Part shown: one piece after another, positions 7,681 to 16,497 of the stretch
How the letters are laid out: every line of letters begins with the position of its first letter
Position numbering within the stretch: the first letter of the stretch is position 1
Source of the DNA: Prevotellaceae bacterium
Lineage (GTDB): Bacteria > Bacteroidota > Bacteroidia > Bacteroidales > UBA932
Length of the DNA stretch: 64,000 bases
Direction: 5' to 3'
NCBI GenBank assembly: GCA_031258195.1
Contig: JAIRNF010000037.1
Coordinates: forward strand, 1-64,000
Made by a program: the position numbers and the translations under genes
Notes under the pieces: generated by a model
Told to the model about the DNA's origin: nothing
What the model saw: the letters and a program-made list of their open reading frames with translations, nothing else
Database searches by the model: none

Positions 7681-7809
7681 CTACTGTTTTAGTGTACTGC
7701 CGTTTTCGTCAAGCAGCTCGATTTTAGGAGTATTTTCTTTATCTACGTATATTTTTAAACGGGGAGTTTCGTTGCTATCGTTAATAAATAGTCCGAACTC
7801 ATTACTCAT
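7681..7809 (-). CDS. Small hypothetical protein of 42 residues
   Basis: A short ORF beginning MSNEFGLFIND and ending ENGSTLKQ, 58 bp downstream of tatC on the same strand. The core KIYVDKENTPKIELLDENG resembles the repeated pattern 'hydrophobic - Val Asp - Pro Lys hydrophobic Glu - Asp Glu Gly' found in small Bacteroidetes proteins of beta structure. This supports real coding, either as an intact mini-protein or as the tail of a shortened gene. No clear ribosome-binding site. Membership in the tat transcript is inferred from spacing. Confidence 0.4.
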   Translation of the reverse strand: MSNEFGLFINDSNETPRLKIYVDKENTPKIELLDENGSTLKQ

Positions 7810-7867
7810 AGCTTTACCCACAAAGAGTCAGATTATATTATAATTATATTTGTTGTAAATATTATCT

Positions 7868-8722
7868 TTAATCACTTGTGGTTTCAGCGCTTTCTACTTC
7901 TTTCGTTTCTTTTTCTTTGGGCTTTTTTTGTACCAAGAAAATGCTGAATTCGTAGAGCATCAGTATAGGCAGGGCAATCATACAGAGCGTAAACGCATCG
8001 CCTGTGGGGGTGATAACTGCCGATACAACAAAGATAATAAGTACGGCATACTTACGGTATTTACGTAGCATACCTTTGTGCAGAACGCCTATTTTAGAAA
8101 GTACAAGTGCCAGCATAGGCAACTCGAACACTAAACCCATTATCAGTATCAGCCATGTAAAGGTACTGATGTACGAGCTGAGCGATATCTGGTTTTGTAG
8201 GTCGTCGGTTAGCTGATAGGTGCCCAAAAACTTAAGCGTAAGGGGGAATATAAGGTAGTATCCCAGCAAAACTCCCATAAAGAAAAGTATCCCGCCAAAG
8301 CCAAACGCAAGCTTAATATGCTTTTTTTCGTTAGGAAAAAGCGCGGGACGTACAAACCGCCACAGCTCATATAGAAGGTAAGGAAATCCCACTAAAAAGC
8401 CTATCCAGAACGAAACGCTCATATGGGTAAAGAACTGCGATGCCAGCTGTATGTTTACCACCTTAATTTCGAACGGATCGACGCAAAGCCCCGACATGCC
8501 CAGCAACTCGCCAAGCTTACAAAGTCCGTTATATAAAGGAAAATCGGAGGTAGTAGGGGCAAAGATAACTTGTCCGAAAACGAAATCTTTAAACCCGAAG
8601 GCAACAGCCATAAGTATAACAATAACAATGGCAGAGTGGAAAAGAACACCCCGTAGTTCGTCGAGGTGATCCCAAAACGACATTTCTTTACCATCGGTTT
8701 TCTTCGGCTTTTTATCTGACAT
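7868..8722 (-). CDS. tatC: Sec-independent protein translocase TatC
   Basis: Inner-membrane receptor of the twin-arginine pathway, which binds the RR signal peptides of folded exported proteins. The cytoplasmic N-terminus has the family motif FWDHLDELR (residues 16-24), followed by six hydrophobic segments and the conserved loop FPYLLYELWRFVRPAL. The start MSDKKPKK at 8722 is preferred to an in-frame ATG 45 bp upstream, since the extra 15 residues look non-native. The length of 284 residues is slightly above the usual 250-260, due to an insert after the first helix and a charged tail. It follows tatA by about 100 bp on the same strand, forming a tatA-tatC operon. No tatB is present, as is usual in Bacteroidetes. 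Confidence 0.95.
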   Translation of the reverse strand: MSDKKPKKTDGKEMSFWDHLDELRGVLFHSAIVIVILMAVAFGFKDFVFGQVIFAPTTSDFPLYNGLCKLGELLGMSGLCVDPFEIKVVNIQLASQFFTHMSVSFWIGFLVGFPYLLYELWRFVRPALFPNEKKHIKLAFGFGGILFFMGVLLGYYLIFPLTLKFLGTYQLTDDLQNQISLSSYISTFTWLILIMGLVFELPMLALVLSKIGVLHKGMLRKYRKYAVLIIFVVSAVITPTGDAFTLCMIALPILMLYEFSIFLVQKKPKEKETKEVESAETTSD

Positions 8723-8820
8723 TGTGGTGTTGGCTGGTATTGAGGTGTGTATCGGCATATAAACCATATTTCTACCATGGCGGTATCATGGTAGAAATTG
8801 CTAGCCGATACGCTAACAGG

Positions 8821-9030
8821 TTACTCTTTTTTGGCTGGCTTATCGTCTTCTATATCGGTCTTCAGTTCGTCTTCAACGCCTTTAACGCCGTCTTTAAAGC
8901 TTTTTACGCCTTTACCAAGACCACGCATTAGTTCAGGAATTTTACGACCCCCAAAGAAAAGGAGAACGATAAGGGCTATAACAAGAATTTCTTGCATGCC
9001 AAGACCAAATACTAAGAATGAGTGTCCCAT
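8821..9030 (-). CDS. tatA: Twin-arginine translocase subunit TatA/TatE
   Basis: Pore-forming component of the Tat export system. The 69 residues show one N-terminal membrane helix ([14 protein letters not shown]), the hinge Phe-Gly-Gly, the amphipathic helix [19 protein letters not shown], and an acidic then basic tail. The start at 9030 gives [15 protein letters not shown], which agrees with other Bacteroidetes TatA proteins; the Met at residue 12 is an alternative. It is the first gene of the tatA-tatC unit. Two palindromic repeat copies separate it from dnaK. Confidence 0.93.
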   Translation of the reverse strand: MGHSFLVFGLGMQEILVIALIVLLFFGGRKIPELMRGLGKGVKSFKDGVKGVEDELKTDIEDDKPAKKE

Positions 9031-9071
9031 AACAAGTTTAATTTTCTTAAGGTGTTTTTGTTTACTTACTC

Positions 9072-9155
9072 CGTCATTCCGAACGAAGTGAGGGATCTAC
9101 TGAAAGCGAGAAGAGCCCTTTATAAAACAGATTCCTCACTTCGTTCGGAATGACG
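9072..9155. repeat. REP/MITE-like palindrome, copy 3
   Basis: Arms of 22 bp at 9072-9093 and 9134-9155 (core CATTCCGAACGAAGTGAGG), loop of 40 nt. It lies downstream of dnaK and upstream of tatA, and so could also affect the tatA leader. Confidence 0.88.
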
Positions 9156-9186
9156 AAAAAACAGTATGATAGGCAAATGTATAAAA

Positions 9187-9222
9187 AAGAAACCGTTTCT
9201 TTTTACTTAGATACGGTTTCTT
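9187..9222 (-). terminator. Candidate dnaK terminator
   Basis: AAGAAACCGT (9187-9196) pairs with ACGGTTTCTT (9213-9222); the minus-strand product continues into a T-rich run. It lies between palindrome copies 3 and 4. Confidence 0.6.
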
Positions 9223-9288
9223 AGCTATTATTTCGCCGAATGTTAAGCGTTAATGATTAAACGTTAAACAAGATGTCGCTCTAATGCT

Positions 9289-9371
9289 CGTCATGTCGAA
9301 CGAAGTGAGACATCTCCTCATTCAGCGTACTGTTGCTATTCGAGAGATGTCTCACTTCGTTCGACATGACG
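9289..9371. repeat. REP/MITE-like palindrome, copy 4
   Basis: Perfect 28-bp arms at 9289-9316 and 9344-9371 (core CATGTCGAACGAAGTGAGAC). The loop contains CTCATTCAGCGTACT, which recurs in the loop of copy 5 near 22,940, so the centre as well as the arms is shared. Short TTAAGCGTTAATGATTAA-like sequence flanks it. Confidence 0.9.
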
Positions 9372-9402
9372 TTAATGTTCTTAACGCCTAGCGTTTAACG
9401 TT

Positions 9403-11316
9403 TTACTTCACTTCTTCAAAATCTACATCGGTAACCTCCTGGTCGCCGCCATTATTAGGTTGCGAATCGTTACCTGCGTTAGCGTTGCTGTCGGTAGCGC
9501 CTTGCTGAGCCTGCGATGCGTTGTACATTTCTTGCGATGCTACCTGCCATGCATCTTCCAGTTCTTTCATGGTTGTTTCGATAGCGGCAATATTTTGTGC
9601 TTTATGCGCATCTTTCAGCTTGCCTAGTGCAGTTTCTATCGCGCTTTTCTTATCGGCACTTAGCTTGTCGCCATACTCTTTCAGCTGCTTCTCGGTGTTG
9701 AAAATCATGCTGTCGGCAGCATTTATCTTATCAACACGCTCGCGCTCGCGCTTGTCGCTTTCTTCGTTAGCCTTAGCCTCGTCGCGCATACGCTTGATTT
9801 CGTCTTCCGATAATCCCGACGATGCTTCGATACGGATCTTCTGCTCTTTACCTGTACCCTTGTCTTTGGCAGATACGTTAAGAATACCGTTGGCGTCGAT
9901 ATCGAAAGTTACTTCGATTTGAGGTACTCCGCGGGGTGCAGGTGGTATTCCGTCGAGGTGGAAACGTCCGATTGTTTTGTTGTCTTTAGCCATTGGACGC
10001 TCGCCCTGTAGTACATGGATTTCTACCGAAGGCTGATTGTCGGCGGCAGTAGAGAATACTTCCGACTTACGGGTAGGTATAGTAGTATTAGACTCTATCA
10101 GCTTGGTAAATACATTTCCGTATGTCTCGATACCTAACGAAAGCGGAGTAACGTCTAGCAAAAGCACGTCTTTTACTTCGCCCGTAAGCACTCCGCCCTG
10201 AATGGCTGCACCTACTGCTACTACTTCGTCGGGGTTAACTCCTTTCGATGGCGCTTTGCCAAAGAAATCTTCAACAACCTTCTGTATGGCAGGAATACGG
10301 GTCGATCCGCCAACCAAAATAACCTCATCAATATCAGCTGTTTTTAGGTTTGCATCGCTTAGCGCCTTTTTGCAGGGTTCTATAGTACGCTGAATCAGCG
10401 AATCGCAAATCTGCTCGAACTTAGCGCGGGTAAGCGTTTTTACCAGGTGCTTGGGCACGCCGTCAACCGGCATAATGTATGGCAGGTTGATTTCGGTTGA
10501 GGTTTGGCTCGACAGCTCGATCTTAGCTTTTTCTGCGGCTTCTTTTAAGCGTTGCAGTGCCATGGGGTCTTTGCGAAGGTCTAGTCCGCTGTTTTCGCTT
10601 TTAAATTCTTCTGCCAGCCAGTCGATAATAAGGTTATCAAAGTCGTCGCCGCCAAGGTGGGTATCGCCGTTGGTCGATTTTACTTCGAATACGCCTTCGC
10701 CAAGCTCTAGTATAGAGATATCGAACGTACCGCCGCCAAGGTCGAATACGGCAACCTTCATATCTTTATTCTTCTTATCCATACCGTATGCAAGGGCAGC
10801 TGCCGTAGGTTCGTTGATGATACGCATAACCTTAAGTCCGGCAATCTCGCCGGCTTCTTTGGTAGCCTGACGCTGAGCGTCGTTAAAGTATGCAGGTACG
10901 GTAATAACCGCTTCGCTTACTTCTTGCCCTAAGAAATCTTCGGCAGTTTTCTTCATCTTCTGAAGAATCATAGCCGATATTTCTTGCGGCGAATATAGGC
11001 GGTCGTCTATCTTAATACGGGGCGTGTTGTTATCGCCGCGAACCACGTCGTACGATACGCGCTTCAGCTCGCCTTCGACCTGGTTATAGGTTTCTCCCAT
11101 AAAACGCTTAATGGAGAATATTGTTTTCTTTGGGTTGGTAATGGCTTGACGTTTGGCAGGATCGCCAATCTTACGCTCGCCATTATCGGTAAAAGCAACG
11201 ATAGAAGGAGTTGTGCGCTTTCCTTCGCTGTTAATAATAACAACCGGCTCGTTACCCTCCATTACGGCAACACAAGAGTTGGTTGTTCCTAAGTCAATTC
11301 CAATTATTTTTCCCAT
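9403..11316 (-). CDS. dnaK: Molecular chaperone DnaK (Hsp70)
   Basis: ATP-dependent cytoplasmic chaperone working with DnaJ and GrpE. The 637 residues start with the phosphate-1 motif [13 protein letters not shown], carry the phosphate-2 and adenosine motifs ([27 protein letters not shown]) through residue 380, then the substrate-binding beta domain ([14 protein letters not shown]), a helical lid and the typical acidic end DVDFEEVK. Length and motifs are fully normal. dnaJ and grpE are not adjacent. The upstream region carries a sigma-54-like promoter and tandem repeats rather than an obvious CIRCE element. Confidence 0.98.
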   Translation of the reverse strand: MGKIIGIDLGTTNSCVAVMEGNEPVVIINSEGKRTTPSIVAFTDNGERKIGDPAKRQAITNPKKTIFSIKRFMGETYNQVEGELKRVSYDVVRGDNNTPRIKIDDRLYSPQEISAMILQKMKKTAEDFLGQEVSEAVITVPAYFNDAQRQATKEAGEIAGLKVMRIINEPTAAALAYGMDKKNKDMKVAVFDLGGGTFDISILELGEGVFEVKSTNGDTHLGGDDFDNLIIDWLAEEFKSENSGLDLRKDPMALQRLKEAAEKAKIELSSQTSTEINLPYIMPVDGVPKHLVKTLTRAKFEQICDSLIQRTIEPCKKALSDANLKTADIDEVILVGGSTRIPAIQKVVEDFFGKAPSKGVNPDEVVAVGAAIQGGVLTGEVKDVLLLDVTPLSLGIETYGNVFTKLIESNTTIPTRKSEVFSTAADNQPSVEIHVLQGERPMAKDNKTIGRFHLDGIPPAPRGVPQIEVTFDIDANGILNVSAKDKGTGKEQKIRIEASSGLSEDEIKRMRDEAKANEESDKRERERVDKINAADSMIFNTEKQLKEYGDKLSADKKSAIETALGKLKDAHKAQNIAAIETTMKELEDAWQVASQEMYNASQAQQGATDSNANAGNDSQPNNGGDQEVTDVDFEEVK

Positions 11317-11367
11317 TTTTATATTATAAGTTTTAGTAGTTATTCGTTTTTATTTTGCATACCATAA

Positions 11368-11383
11368 TACAACTGTCGTACCA
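11368..11383 (-). promoter_or_regulatory. Sigma-54-like promoter of dnaK
   Basis: TGGTACGACAGTTGTA on the minus strand, against the sigma-54 consensus TGGCACR-N4-TTGCA: the -24 GG and the -12 TTG are kept, and the final GC is GT. The -12 end lies about 52 bp from the dnaK ATG, giving a leader of about 40 nt. This is inference by pattern match. Confidence 0.4.
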
Positions 11384-11445
11384 TTTTTGTTTAATGGCTT
11401 AAATGGGAAAGTTTGACAGGCTACGGCTAGAAATAGATATTCATA

Positions 11446-11481
11446 CTGACAGGTCGGCTGACAAAATGGCTGGATAATGTG
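11446..11481. promoter_or_regulatory. Tandem CTGACA repeats upstream of dnaK
   Basis: CTGACAGGTCGG (11446-11457) is followed directly by CTGACAAAATGG (11458-11469) and a weaker CTGGATAATGTG (11470-11481). A further TGACAGG occurs at 11414. The repeats are 60-110 bp upstream of the -24 box, where an enhancer-binding activator would sit. Nothing else is visible in 11317-11591. Confidence 0.4.
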
Positions 11482-11591
11482 GTGCCGATATACCAAATAA
11501 AACTGACTAGCTGTGGTATTTTACCAGCATAGCAGCCATAGCCTTTTGCGGTGGGCTATTGAAATATTAAGAGTGGTAAGATATATAATAG

Positions 11592-12272
11592 CTAAAATCT
11601 TTGTTCGTCTATTTCTTTTATCATTGATGAGATTACCTGTTTAGTATATTCAAATATATCGGCTGCCAAGATAGTGCCACCAATAAAAACAAAGGATCTA
11701 TAGGTTTTGTGGCTGAGAGGTATTCTAAAGTAGTCGTAAATAGTGCCGTTTTCCCATAGTTGTAAATCTTTTTCGGTCATATTTTCAACCATTTCATTTG
11801 CTCCGTTGGCTTTCATGGTAGTGTATCTTTCCAGCTGATCGCTGATTGTTTCTATCTCACGGTATGTTTTAGCCAATCGGCGTAAAAAGTTTTTGTCTTT
11901 TACATATGGCATTAGCAACGATGACTTAAAGACTTCGTATGAGTCTTTTTCGCTAAGAACACGATGTATGCCGCCAAGTATATTTCGATGTTGTTTTAGG
12001 GTATCTGCCGGAATTTTTTCTAAATTATCTATCTGTTGTCTGATAAGGGCGAACACACGCTGCTCTGTTTCGTATTTTTGTTGAACCCTCTCAATACTTT
12101 CCAGATTTTCTTGCAGCTCTATTTTTATGAGGGTCATCAGCTCTTTAACCTCTTTTTCTTTAGCCTTACGAGATATATAGCTCGTTATCGAAAGCGTTAT
12201 TAGTACCCCAACTATTACTATTGAAAGTGCTCTTATATACTTAACAAATTTTGGAACCTTAAATTTACTCAT
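11592..12272 (-). CDS. Hypothetical membrane-anchored coiled-coil protein (DUF6090-like)
   Basis: The 226 residues have a basic start, one hydrophobic helix at about 12-32 (IRALSIVIVGVLITLSITSYI), then long charged helices (KEKEVKELMTLIKIELQENLESIERVQQKYE) likely to form a coiled coil, and a short hydrophobic patch near 195-205 (SFVFIGGTILAADIF). This plan is shared by a group of Bacteroidetes proteins of unknown function related to DUF6090, with the same 'single helix then KELxNNL' pattern. It is a lone gene between dnaK and the divergent panB. No enzymatic motif was seen. Confidence 0.65.
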   Translation of the reverse strand: MSKFKVPKFVKYIRALSIVIVGVLITLSITSYISRKAKEKEVKELMTLIKIELQENLESIERVQQKYETEQRVFALIRQQIDNLEKIPADTLKQHRNILGGIHRVLSEKDSYEVFKSSLLMPYVKDKNFLRRLAKTYREIETISDQLERYTTMKANGANEMVENMTEKDLQLWENGTIYDYFRIPLSHKTYRSFVFIGGTILAADIFEYTKQVISSMIKEIDEQRF

Positions 12273-12383
12273 GGATTATATGTATTTATACTTTTATAAC
12301 CTGTGGTGCATTTAGAATATTGATATGTTTGATAAATAATGCTTTACACATACCAAACCGTTAATCTATATTTTCTTAAATGT

Positions 12384-12417
12384 TTTGTTTTTGGTATTCT
12401 TTTTTGTTATAGCTTTG
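12384..12417 (+). promoter_or_regulatory. Candidate panB promoter
   Basis: TAGCTTTG at 12410-12417 matches the Bacteroidetes -7 box TAnnTTTG. Two possible -33 TTTG boxes exist, at 12384-12387 (22 bp away) and 12390-12393 (16 bp), neither at the ideal 19-21 bp. The leader is about 20 nt. Confidence 0.45.
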
Positions 12418-12443
12418 CCTCGAACTAAATTTACTTGTAAAAA

Positions 12444-13259
12444 ATGTCATCAGAAGGAAGAAGTAAGGTTATTACAACCCAACGATTAATAGAGATGAAG
12501 CAGCACGGCGAAAAGATTGCCATGCTTACTGCTTACGATTACACTATGGCGCGTATTATAGACGATGCCGGTATTGATGCGGTACTGGTAGGCGACTCGG
12601 CTGCTAACGTTATGGCAGGGCACGAATCGACTTTACCCATTACGCTCGACCAAATGATTTATCATGCGCAGTCGGTAGTGCGCGCGGTTAAAAACCCCAT
12701 TGTAATAGTAGATCTGCCCTTCGGTTCGTACCAAGGAAACTCTAAGGAAGCCGTTTATTCTGCCATTCGCATTATGAAGGAAAGTGAGGCGGATGCCGTA
12801 AAAATAGAAGGTGGTAAAGAGATTATCGAATCGGTAAACCGCATTCTGTCGGCAGGTATTCCGGTTATGGGGCATCTGGGGCTTACGCCGCAATCTATCC
12901 ATAAGTTTGGTACTTATTCGGTACGGGCAAAAGAAGAAGCCGAAGCGCAAAAGCTTATAGAGGATGCTCACTTACTAGAAGAGGCAGGTTGTTTTGGCAT
13001 AGTGCTGGAAAAAATCCCGGCAAAGCTTGGCGCACAGGTAGCACAAGAGCTTAAAATTCCTATCATAGGCATAGGCGCAGGCAACAGCGTTGACGGACAG
13101 GTATTGGTATCACATGATATGCTAGGGCTTAACAACGAATTCTCGCCACGCTTCCTCAGGCGTTATGGCAACATGTACGAGAATATGAAAGAAGCTTTTT
13201 CTCGCTATGTTAACGATGTAAAAAACGGCGATTTCCCTAGCGATAAGGAGCAATACTAG
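12444..13259 (+). CDS. panB: 3-methyl-2-oxobutanoate hydroxymethyltransferase PanB
   Basis: First committed enzyme of pantothenate synthesis: transfers a hydroxymethyl group from methylene-tetrahydrofolate to 2-oxoisovalerate. The 271 residues carry the TIM-barrel family motifs: [37 protein letters not shown] with its metal-binding Asp, [32 protein letters not shown] and IIGIGAG. Length is usual. It is a single gene diverging from the minus-strand coiled-coil gene; panC and panD are not in the window. Confidence 0.96.
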   Translation: MSSEGRSKVITTQRLIEMKQHGEKIAMLTAYDYTMARIIDDAGIDAVLVGDSAANVMAGHESTLPITLDQMIYHAQSVVRAVKNPIVIVDLPFGSYQGNSKEAVYSAIRIMKESEADAVKIEGGKEIIESVNRILSAGIPVMGHLGLTPQSIHKFGTYSVRAKEEAEAQKLIEDAHLLEEAGCFGIVLEKIPAKLGAQVAQELKIPIIGIGAGNSVDGQVLVSHDMLGLNNEFSPRFLRRYGNMYENMKEAFSRYVNDVKNGDFPSDKEQY

Positions 13260-13459
13260 CTGGCTGTGATTTTTTATTCGCAGCACAATTTGTAACTTTA
13301 CACGCACGTTCTATACAATAACGTGCGTTTTTAATTTACTATACATGCTGATTATTAGGTTGTTGTTAATAAAATTGAAAATTGGCATTACAATGCCGAT
13401 TTAAGTTGTATTTTTGTTAGCAGCAATAGTTGGGTAATTTAGAGATACTATACTAATAA

Positions 13460-15718
13460 ATGAGAAAGAGGGTTTTACTACTATTTTTATTAGCGGCAAA
13501 TGCTGCGTATGCTCAGCAGAGAACAGAATCGGATTCAACAAATTTATTAGAAGAAGCAACTGTACATGCTTTTAAAACTATAGAGTCGGCAAGAGAGCAG
13601 CCTGCCTCAGTATCGGTATTATCCGGTAAATCCTTAGAAAATAATGGGGTTGATGTACCTACTAAGCTAAGTGCTATAGTTCCTAACTTTTATATGCCCG
13701 AATACGGATCAAAGCTAACATCGGCTATCTATATTAGAGGTGTGGGTTCACGCATGAACGACCCTGCCGTTGGGCTATACGTCGATAATATTCCTTTTCT
13801 CGATAAAAGTATGTATAACTTCGACTACTACGCATTGTCGAGAATAGAGGTGTTAAGAGGTCCGCAGGGCTCGTTATATGGTCGTAACTCTATGGGCGGT
13901 ATTATTAACCTGCATACCTTGTCGCCGCTATACTACCATGGAGGCAGCGCAAGCGTTTCGTATGGCAATGCGAATACGCTGTGCGCCAACATTACCCGAT
14001 CGACCAAGCTGAGCGATAGGGTAGGGCTTTTGATAGGCTTGAACTACGTACAGTCTGATGGGTTTTTTACCAACCAGTATAATGGAGAAAATACAGATGA
14101 AGTAAAATCGAGAGGAGTGCGAGTCCGCCTCGATTGGAAGATAAGCGATCGCTGGCTACTTAACTATTCGCTTAGTGCAGAAAAGAGTAAGCAAAACGGA
14201 TATCCTTACGGTTTGGTGGATGCCGACGGTAACGTTGGCGATATCGCCTATAACGACGATATGGGCTACGAACGCCAGTGGTTGGTAAACAGCCTTTACT
14301 GGCAGTATCGTGGACGGGGATTTTCTTTAGCAGGCGCGATATCGTACCAATATTTTGACGATGATATGACGCTTGATCAGGATTTTACTACAGAAAATCT
14401 ATTTACTATAAGCCAACGGCAACGCCAGAACGCGTACACGCAGGAGGTAGTAGTTAAAGCTGCTAACGAACGTAAGTATCAATGGTTATTCGGGACTTTC
14501 GGTTTTTATAAATCGCTTAAAACCGATGCCCCTGTATTGCTTAAGCAAGATTTTTTTTCAAGCATATTTCCTCCGAGTGCCCCGGTAGCTGTTATAGAAG
14601 ATTGCCCCACCTCCGGATTTTATGATACTCCTTCATACGGTCTTTCTTTCTTTCATCAATCAACTATTCGAAATTTTTTGGCTGAAGGTCTCAGTATATC
14701 TGCGGGTTTACGCTATGATTATGAAAAAATCTCGATAAAACACAATACACGCGCAGAAAATCTGGCTATGCACATATCAATACCGCCTGCACCGCCTAGA
14801 CCTCCTATTGAGATGGACACTTTTGTAGGAGTTATTATTAAAGGAGATGACAAGCAATCATTTAGCCAAGTATCGCCAAAGTTTTCGCTTAACTACGATA
14901 TAAACAGAACGGATAGAGTTTATGCCTCGGTCAGTCGTGGTTATCGCTCGGGCGGGTACAATATTCAGCTGTTTTCCGATTTAGTCAGCGACGCTTTGCA
15001 AGAAGTTGCTATGAGCATGCAGCCCGGAGTTCAGGAAAGGGATATTGATGAAAGTATGATAGCCTATAAGCCAGAATATAGCTGGAACTACGAAGTAGGC
15101 GGTCGTGTTTGCTTTATGGAGGACCGCTTGCGCTTTGATGCTTCTGCATTCTATATTGATAGCCGAAACCAGCAGATTGCGCAATTTGTGCCAAGCGGGT
15201 TAGGGCGTGTAATGCGCAATGCCGGACACTCGGAAAGCTATGGTGTGGAGTTATCAGCCATGGCGCATTTCAACGGGTTATCTGCAACCCTAAGCTACGG
15301 CTATACACATGCTACATTTTTGAAGTACACCGATTCTATCAGGATAAATGGAGGTGTTGAACCGATTGACTATGAAGGAAAGTATGTACCTTTTGTGCCG
15401 CGGCATATACTTTCGGTAAGGGCAGACTATACGTTTACGTTTAGTAATACTTGGATTGATAAGCTTACTATCGGGGCGCAATATCAGGGTGCGGGACGGA
15501 TTTATTTTACCGAGGCTAACGATGCAAAGCAGAATTTCTATAGCCTGCTAAATGGCGATGTAACGCTAGAGAAAAGCGGATTCTCGCTAAAGCTTTGGAT
15601 GAAGAACATTACCGATGCCGACTATAAGCTGTTCTACTTTAAGGGGCTTAAGAATAACGCGTTTGCGCAAAAAGGTAATCCGTTACAGCCGGGCGCTACT
15701 TTAAGGTTTAGCTGGTAG
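13460..15718 (+). CDS. TonB-dependent outer-membrane receptor
   Basis: Energised outer-membrane transporter of 752 residues. A signal peptide ends near AYAQQ (residue about 19), followed by a plug domain (about 45-165) with SVLSGKSLENNG, SAIYIRGVGSRMND and the plug-end signature IEVLRGPQGSLYGRNSMGG, then a beta-barrel with many aromatic strands that ends in Trp (LRFSW). There is no carboxypeptidase-like N-terminal extension and no SusD partner, so it is a FepA/FhuA-type receptor rather than SusC. The substrate is unknown; a siderophore, vitamin or metal complex is possible. It is flanked by intergenic DNA on both sides, so it is probably monocistronic. Confidence 0.9.
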   Translation: MRKRVLLLFLLAANAAYAQQRTESDSTNLLEEATVHAFKTIESAREQPASVSVLSGKSLENNGVDVPTKLSAIVPNFYMPEYGSKLTSAIYIRGVGSRMNDPAVGLYVDNIPFLDKSMYNFDYYALSRIEVLRGPQGSLYGRNSMGGIINLHTLSPLYYHGGSASVSYGNANTLCANITRSTKLSDRVGLLIGLNYVQSDGFFTNQYNGENTDEVKSRGVRVRLDWKISDRWLLNYSLSAEKSKQNGYPYGLVDADGNVGDIAYNDDMGYERQWLVNSLYWQYRGRGFSLAGAISYQYFDDDMTLDQDFTTENLFTISQRQRQNAYTQEVVVKAANERKYQWLFGTFGFYKSLKTDAPVLLKQDFFSSIFPPSAPVAVIEDCPTSGFYDTPSYGLSFFHQSTIRNFLAEGLSISAGLRYDYEKISIKHNTRAENLAMHISIPPAPPRPPIEMDTFVGVIIKGDDKQSFSQVSPKFSLNYDINRTDRVYASVSRGYRSGGYNIQLFSDLVSDALQEVAMSMQPGVQERDIDESMIAYKPEYSWNYEVGGRVCFMEDRLRFDASAFYIDSRNQQIAQFVPSGLGRVMRNAGHSESYGVELSAMAHFNGLSATLSYGYTHATFLKYTDSIRINGGVEPIDYEGKYVPFVPRHILSVRADYTFTFSNTWIDKLTIGAQYQGAGRIYFTEANDAKQNFYSLLNGDVTLEKSGFSLKLWMKNITDADYKLFYFKGLKNNAFAQKGNPLQPGATLRFSW

Positions 15719-15855
15719 AGGCAATTATTAATGATTAATAGTTAAATATTAGTTAGTAGCTGATTGGAGGTTTAAATCTTAAATGTTCATATTTACACTT
15801 TCATCCTCTCTAATTATTTTTCGCTTCACAGCTAACGATTAACGCATAACAAAAT

Positions 15856-16185
15856 ACGGAATTTTTATCAACATATAATCTTACCGGGCTGGTAATAGGC
15901 ATTGTTACTTTTTTAATAATAGGTCTGTTTCATCCTTTGGTGATTAAGGTAGAGTACTATCTTGGTACAAAATCGTGGTGGCTGTTCTTAATCTTCGGTT
16001 TGGCAAATGTAGCGGCATCGGTACTTATTTGTAACCTTATATGGTCGGTAATTACAGGCGTAGCGGCATTCTCGTCGTTTTGGAGCATTCTGGAAGTATT
16101 TGAGCAGAAGAAAAGGGTAGAAAAAGGCTGGTTTCCCGCAAATCCTAAAAAGAAGAAAAAAGCCCCACTCACAAAGGGTGATTAA
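15856..16185 (+). CDS. DUF4491 small membrane protein with no standard start codon
   Basis: Three hydrophobic segments (LTGLVIGIVTFLIIGLF, WWLFLIFGLANVAASVLI, LIWSVITGVAAFSSFWSI) and the tail EVFEQKKRVEKGWFPANPKK match the DUF4491 family of short Bacteroidetes membrane proteins, usually about 100 residues. The family N-terminus lies upstream of any ATG, GTG or TTG that would keep helix one: the first TTG is at 15937, after it. The frame opens at 15850. ACG at 15856 stands where ATG is expected (ACG-GAA-TTT-TTA, giving MEFLSTYNL) and gives 109 residues. So either ACG is used as a rare start, or the start codon is mutated. Function unknown. Confidence 0.7.
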   Translation, partial: TEFLSTYNLTGLVIGIVTFLIIGLFHPLVIKVEYYLGTKSWWLFLIFGLANVAASVLICNLIWSVITGVAAFSSFWSILEVFEQKKRVEKGWFPANPKKKKKAPLTKGD

Positions 16186-16294
16186 AAAGGAGTAAATGTT
16201 TAAGGTTTAAAGTTCTCTTTGGGAGGACGTCTCTTTAATTCTTTGGTTCTTATTGCATACTCAATGCCATGTATTCTAGATGCTTAAAAAAACA

Positions 16295-16321
16295 AAACCC
16301 TGGACATGACGAACAGGGTTT
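16295..16321. terminator. Hairpin between the DUF4491 gene and dacB
   Basis: AAACCCTG (16295-16302) pairs with CAGGGTTT (16314-16321), with an A7-containing stretch on its left, so the better T-run is on the minus strand. The same 312-bp gap (16186-16497) also holds two smaller inverted repeats: TTGTCGT/ACGACAA at 16363-16389 and TCACTA-TTTG-TAGTGA at 16423-16438, the latter possibly an operator for dacB. Confidence 0.5.
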
Positions 16322-16497
16322 GTCTAGAAAGGCTCATAAACTATAAATACATTTGTTGTGCTTTGTCGTCATTTGCGGGTTAACGACAATACAAAAGTAG
16401 TGGTATATAATATCCATATCAATCACTATTTGTAGTGAATTTTGCATTGGTATTTTTGCTACATTTACCGAAACCTTTTAAACCTATATTTTTAGCT

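Noticed and set aside
6497-9371. Closely spaced palindromes as a CRISPR array
   Set aside because: They are inverted repeats spaced by genes, not direct repeats with uniform spacers, and no cas genes are present.
12250-12443. Riboswitch or pantothenate-related leader before panB
   Set aside because: The predicted leader is only about 20-30 nt and no conserved aptamer or antiterminator fold was seen.
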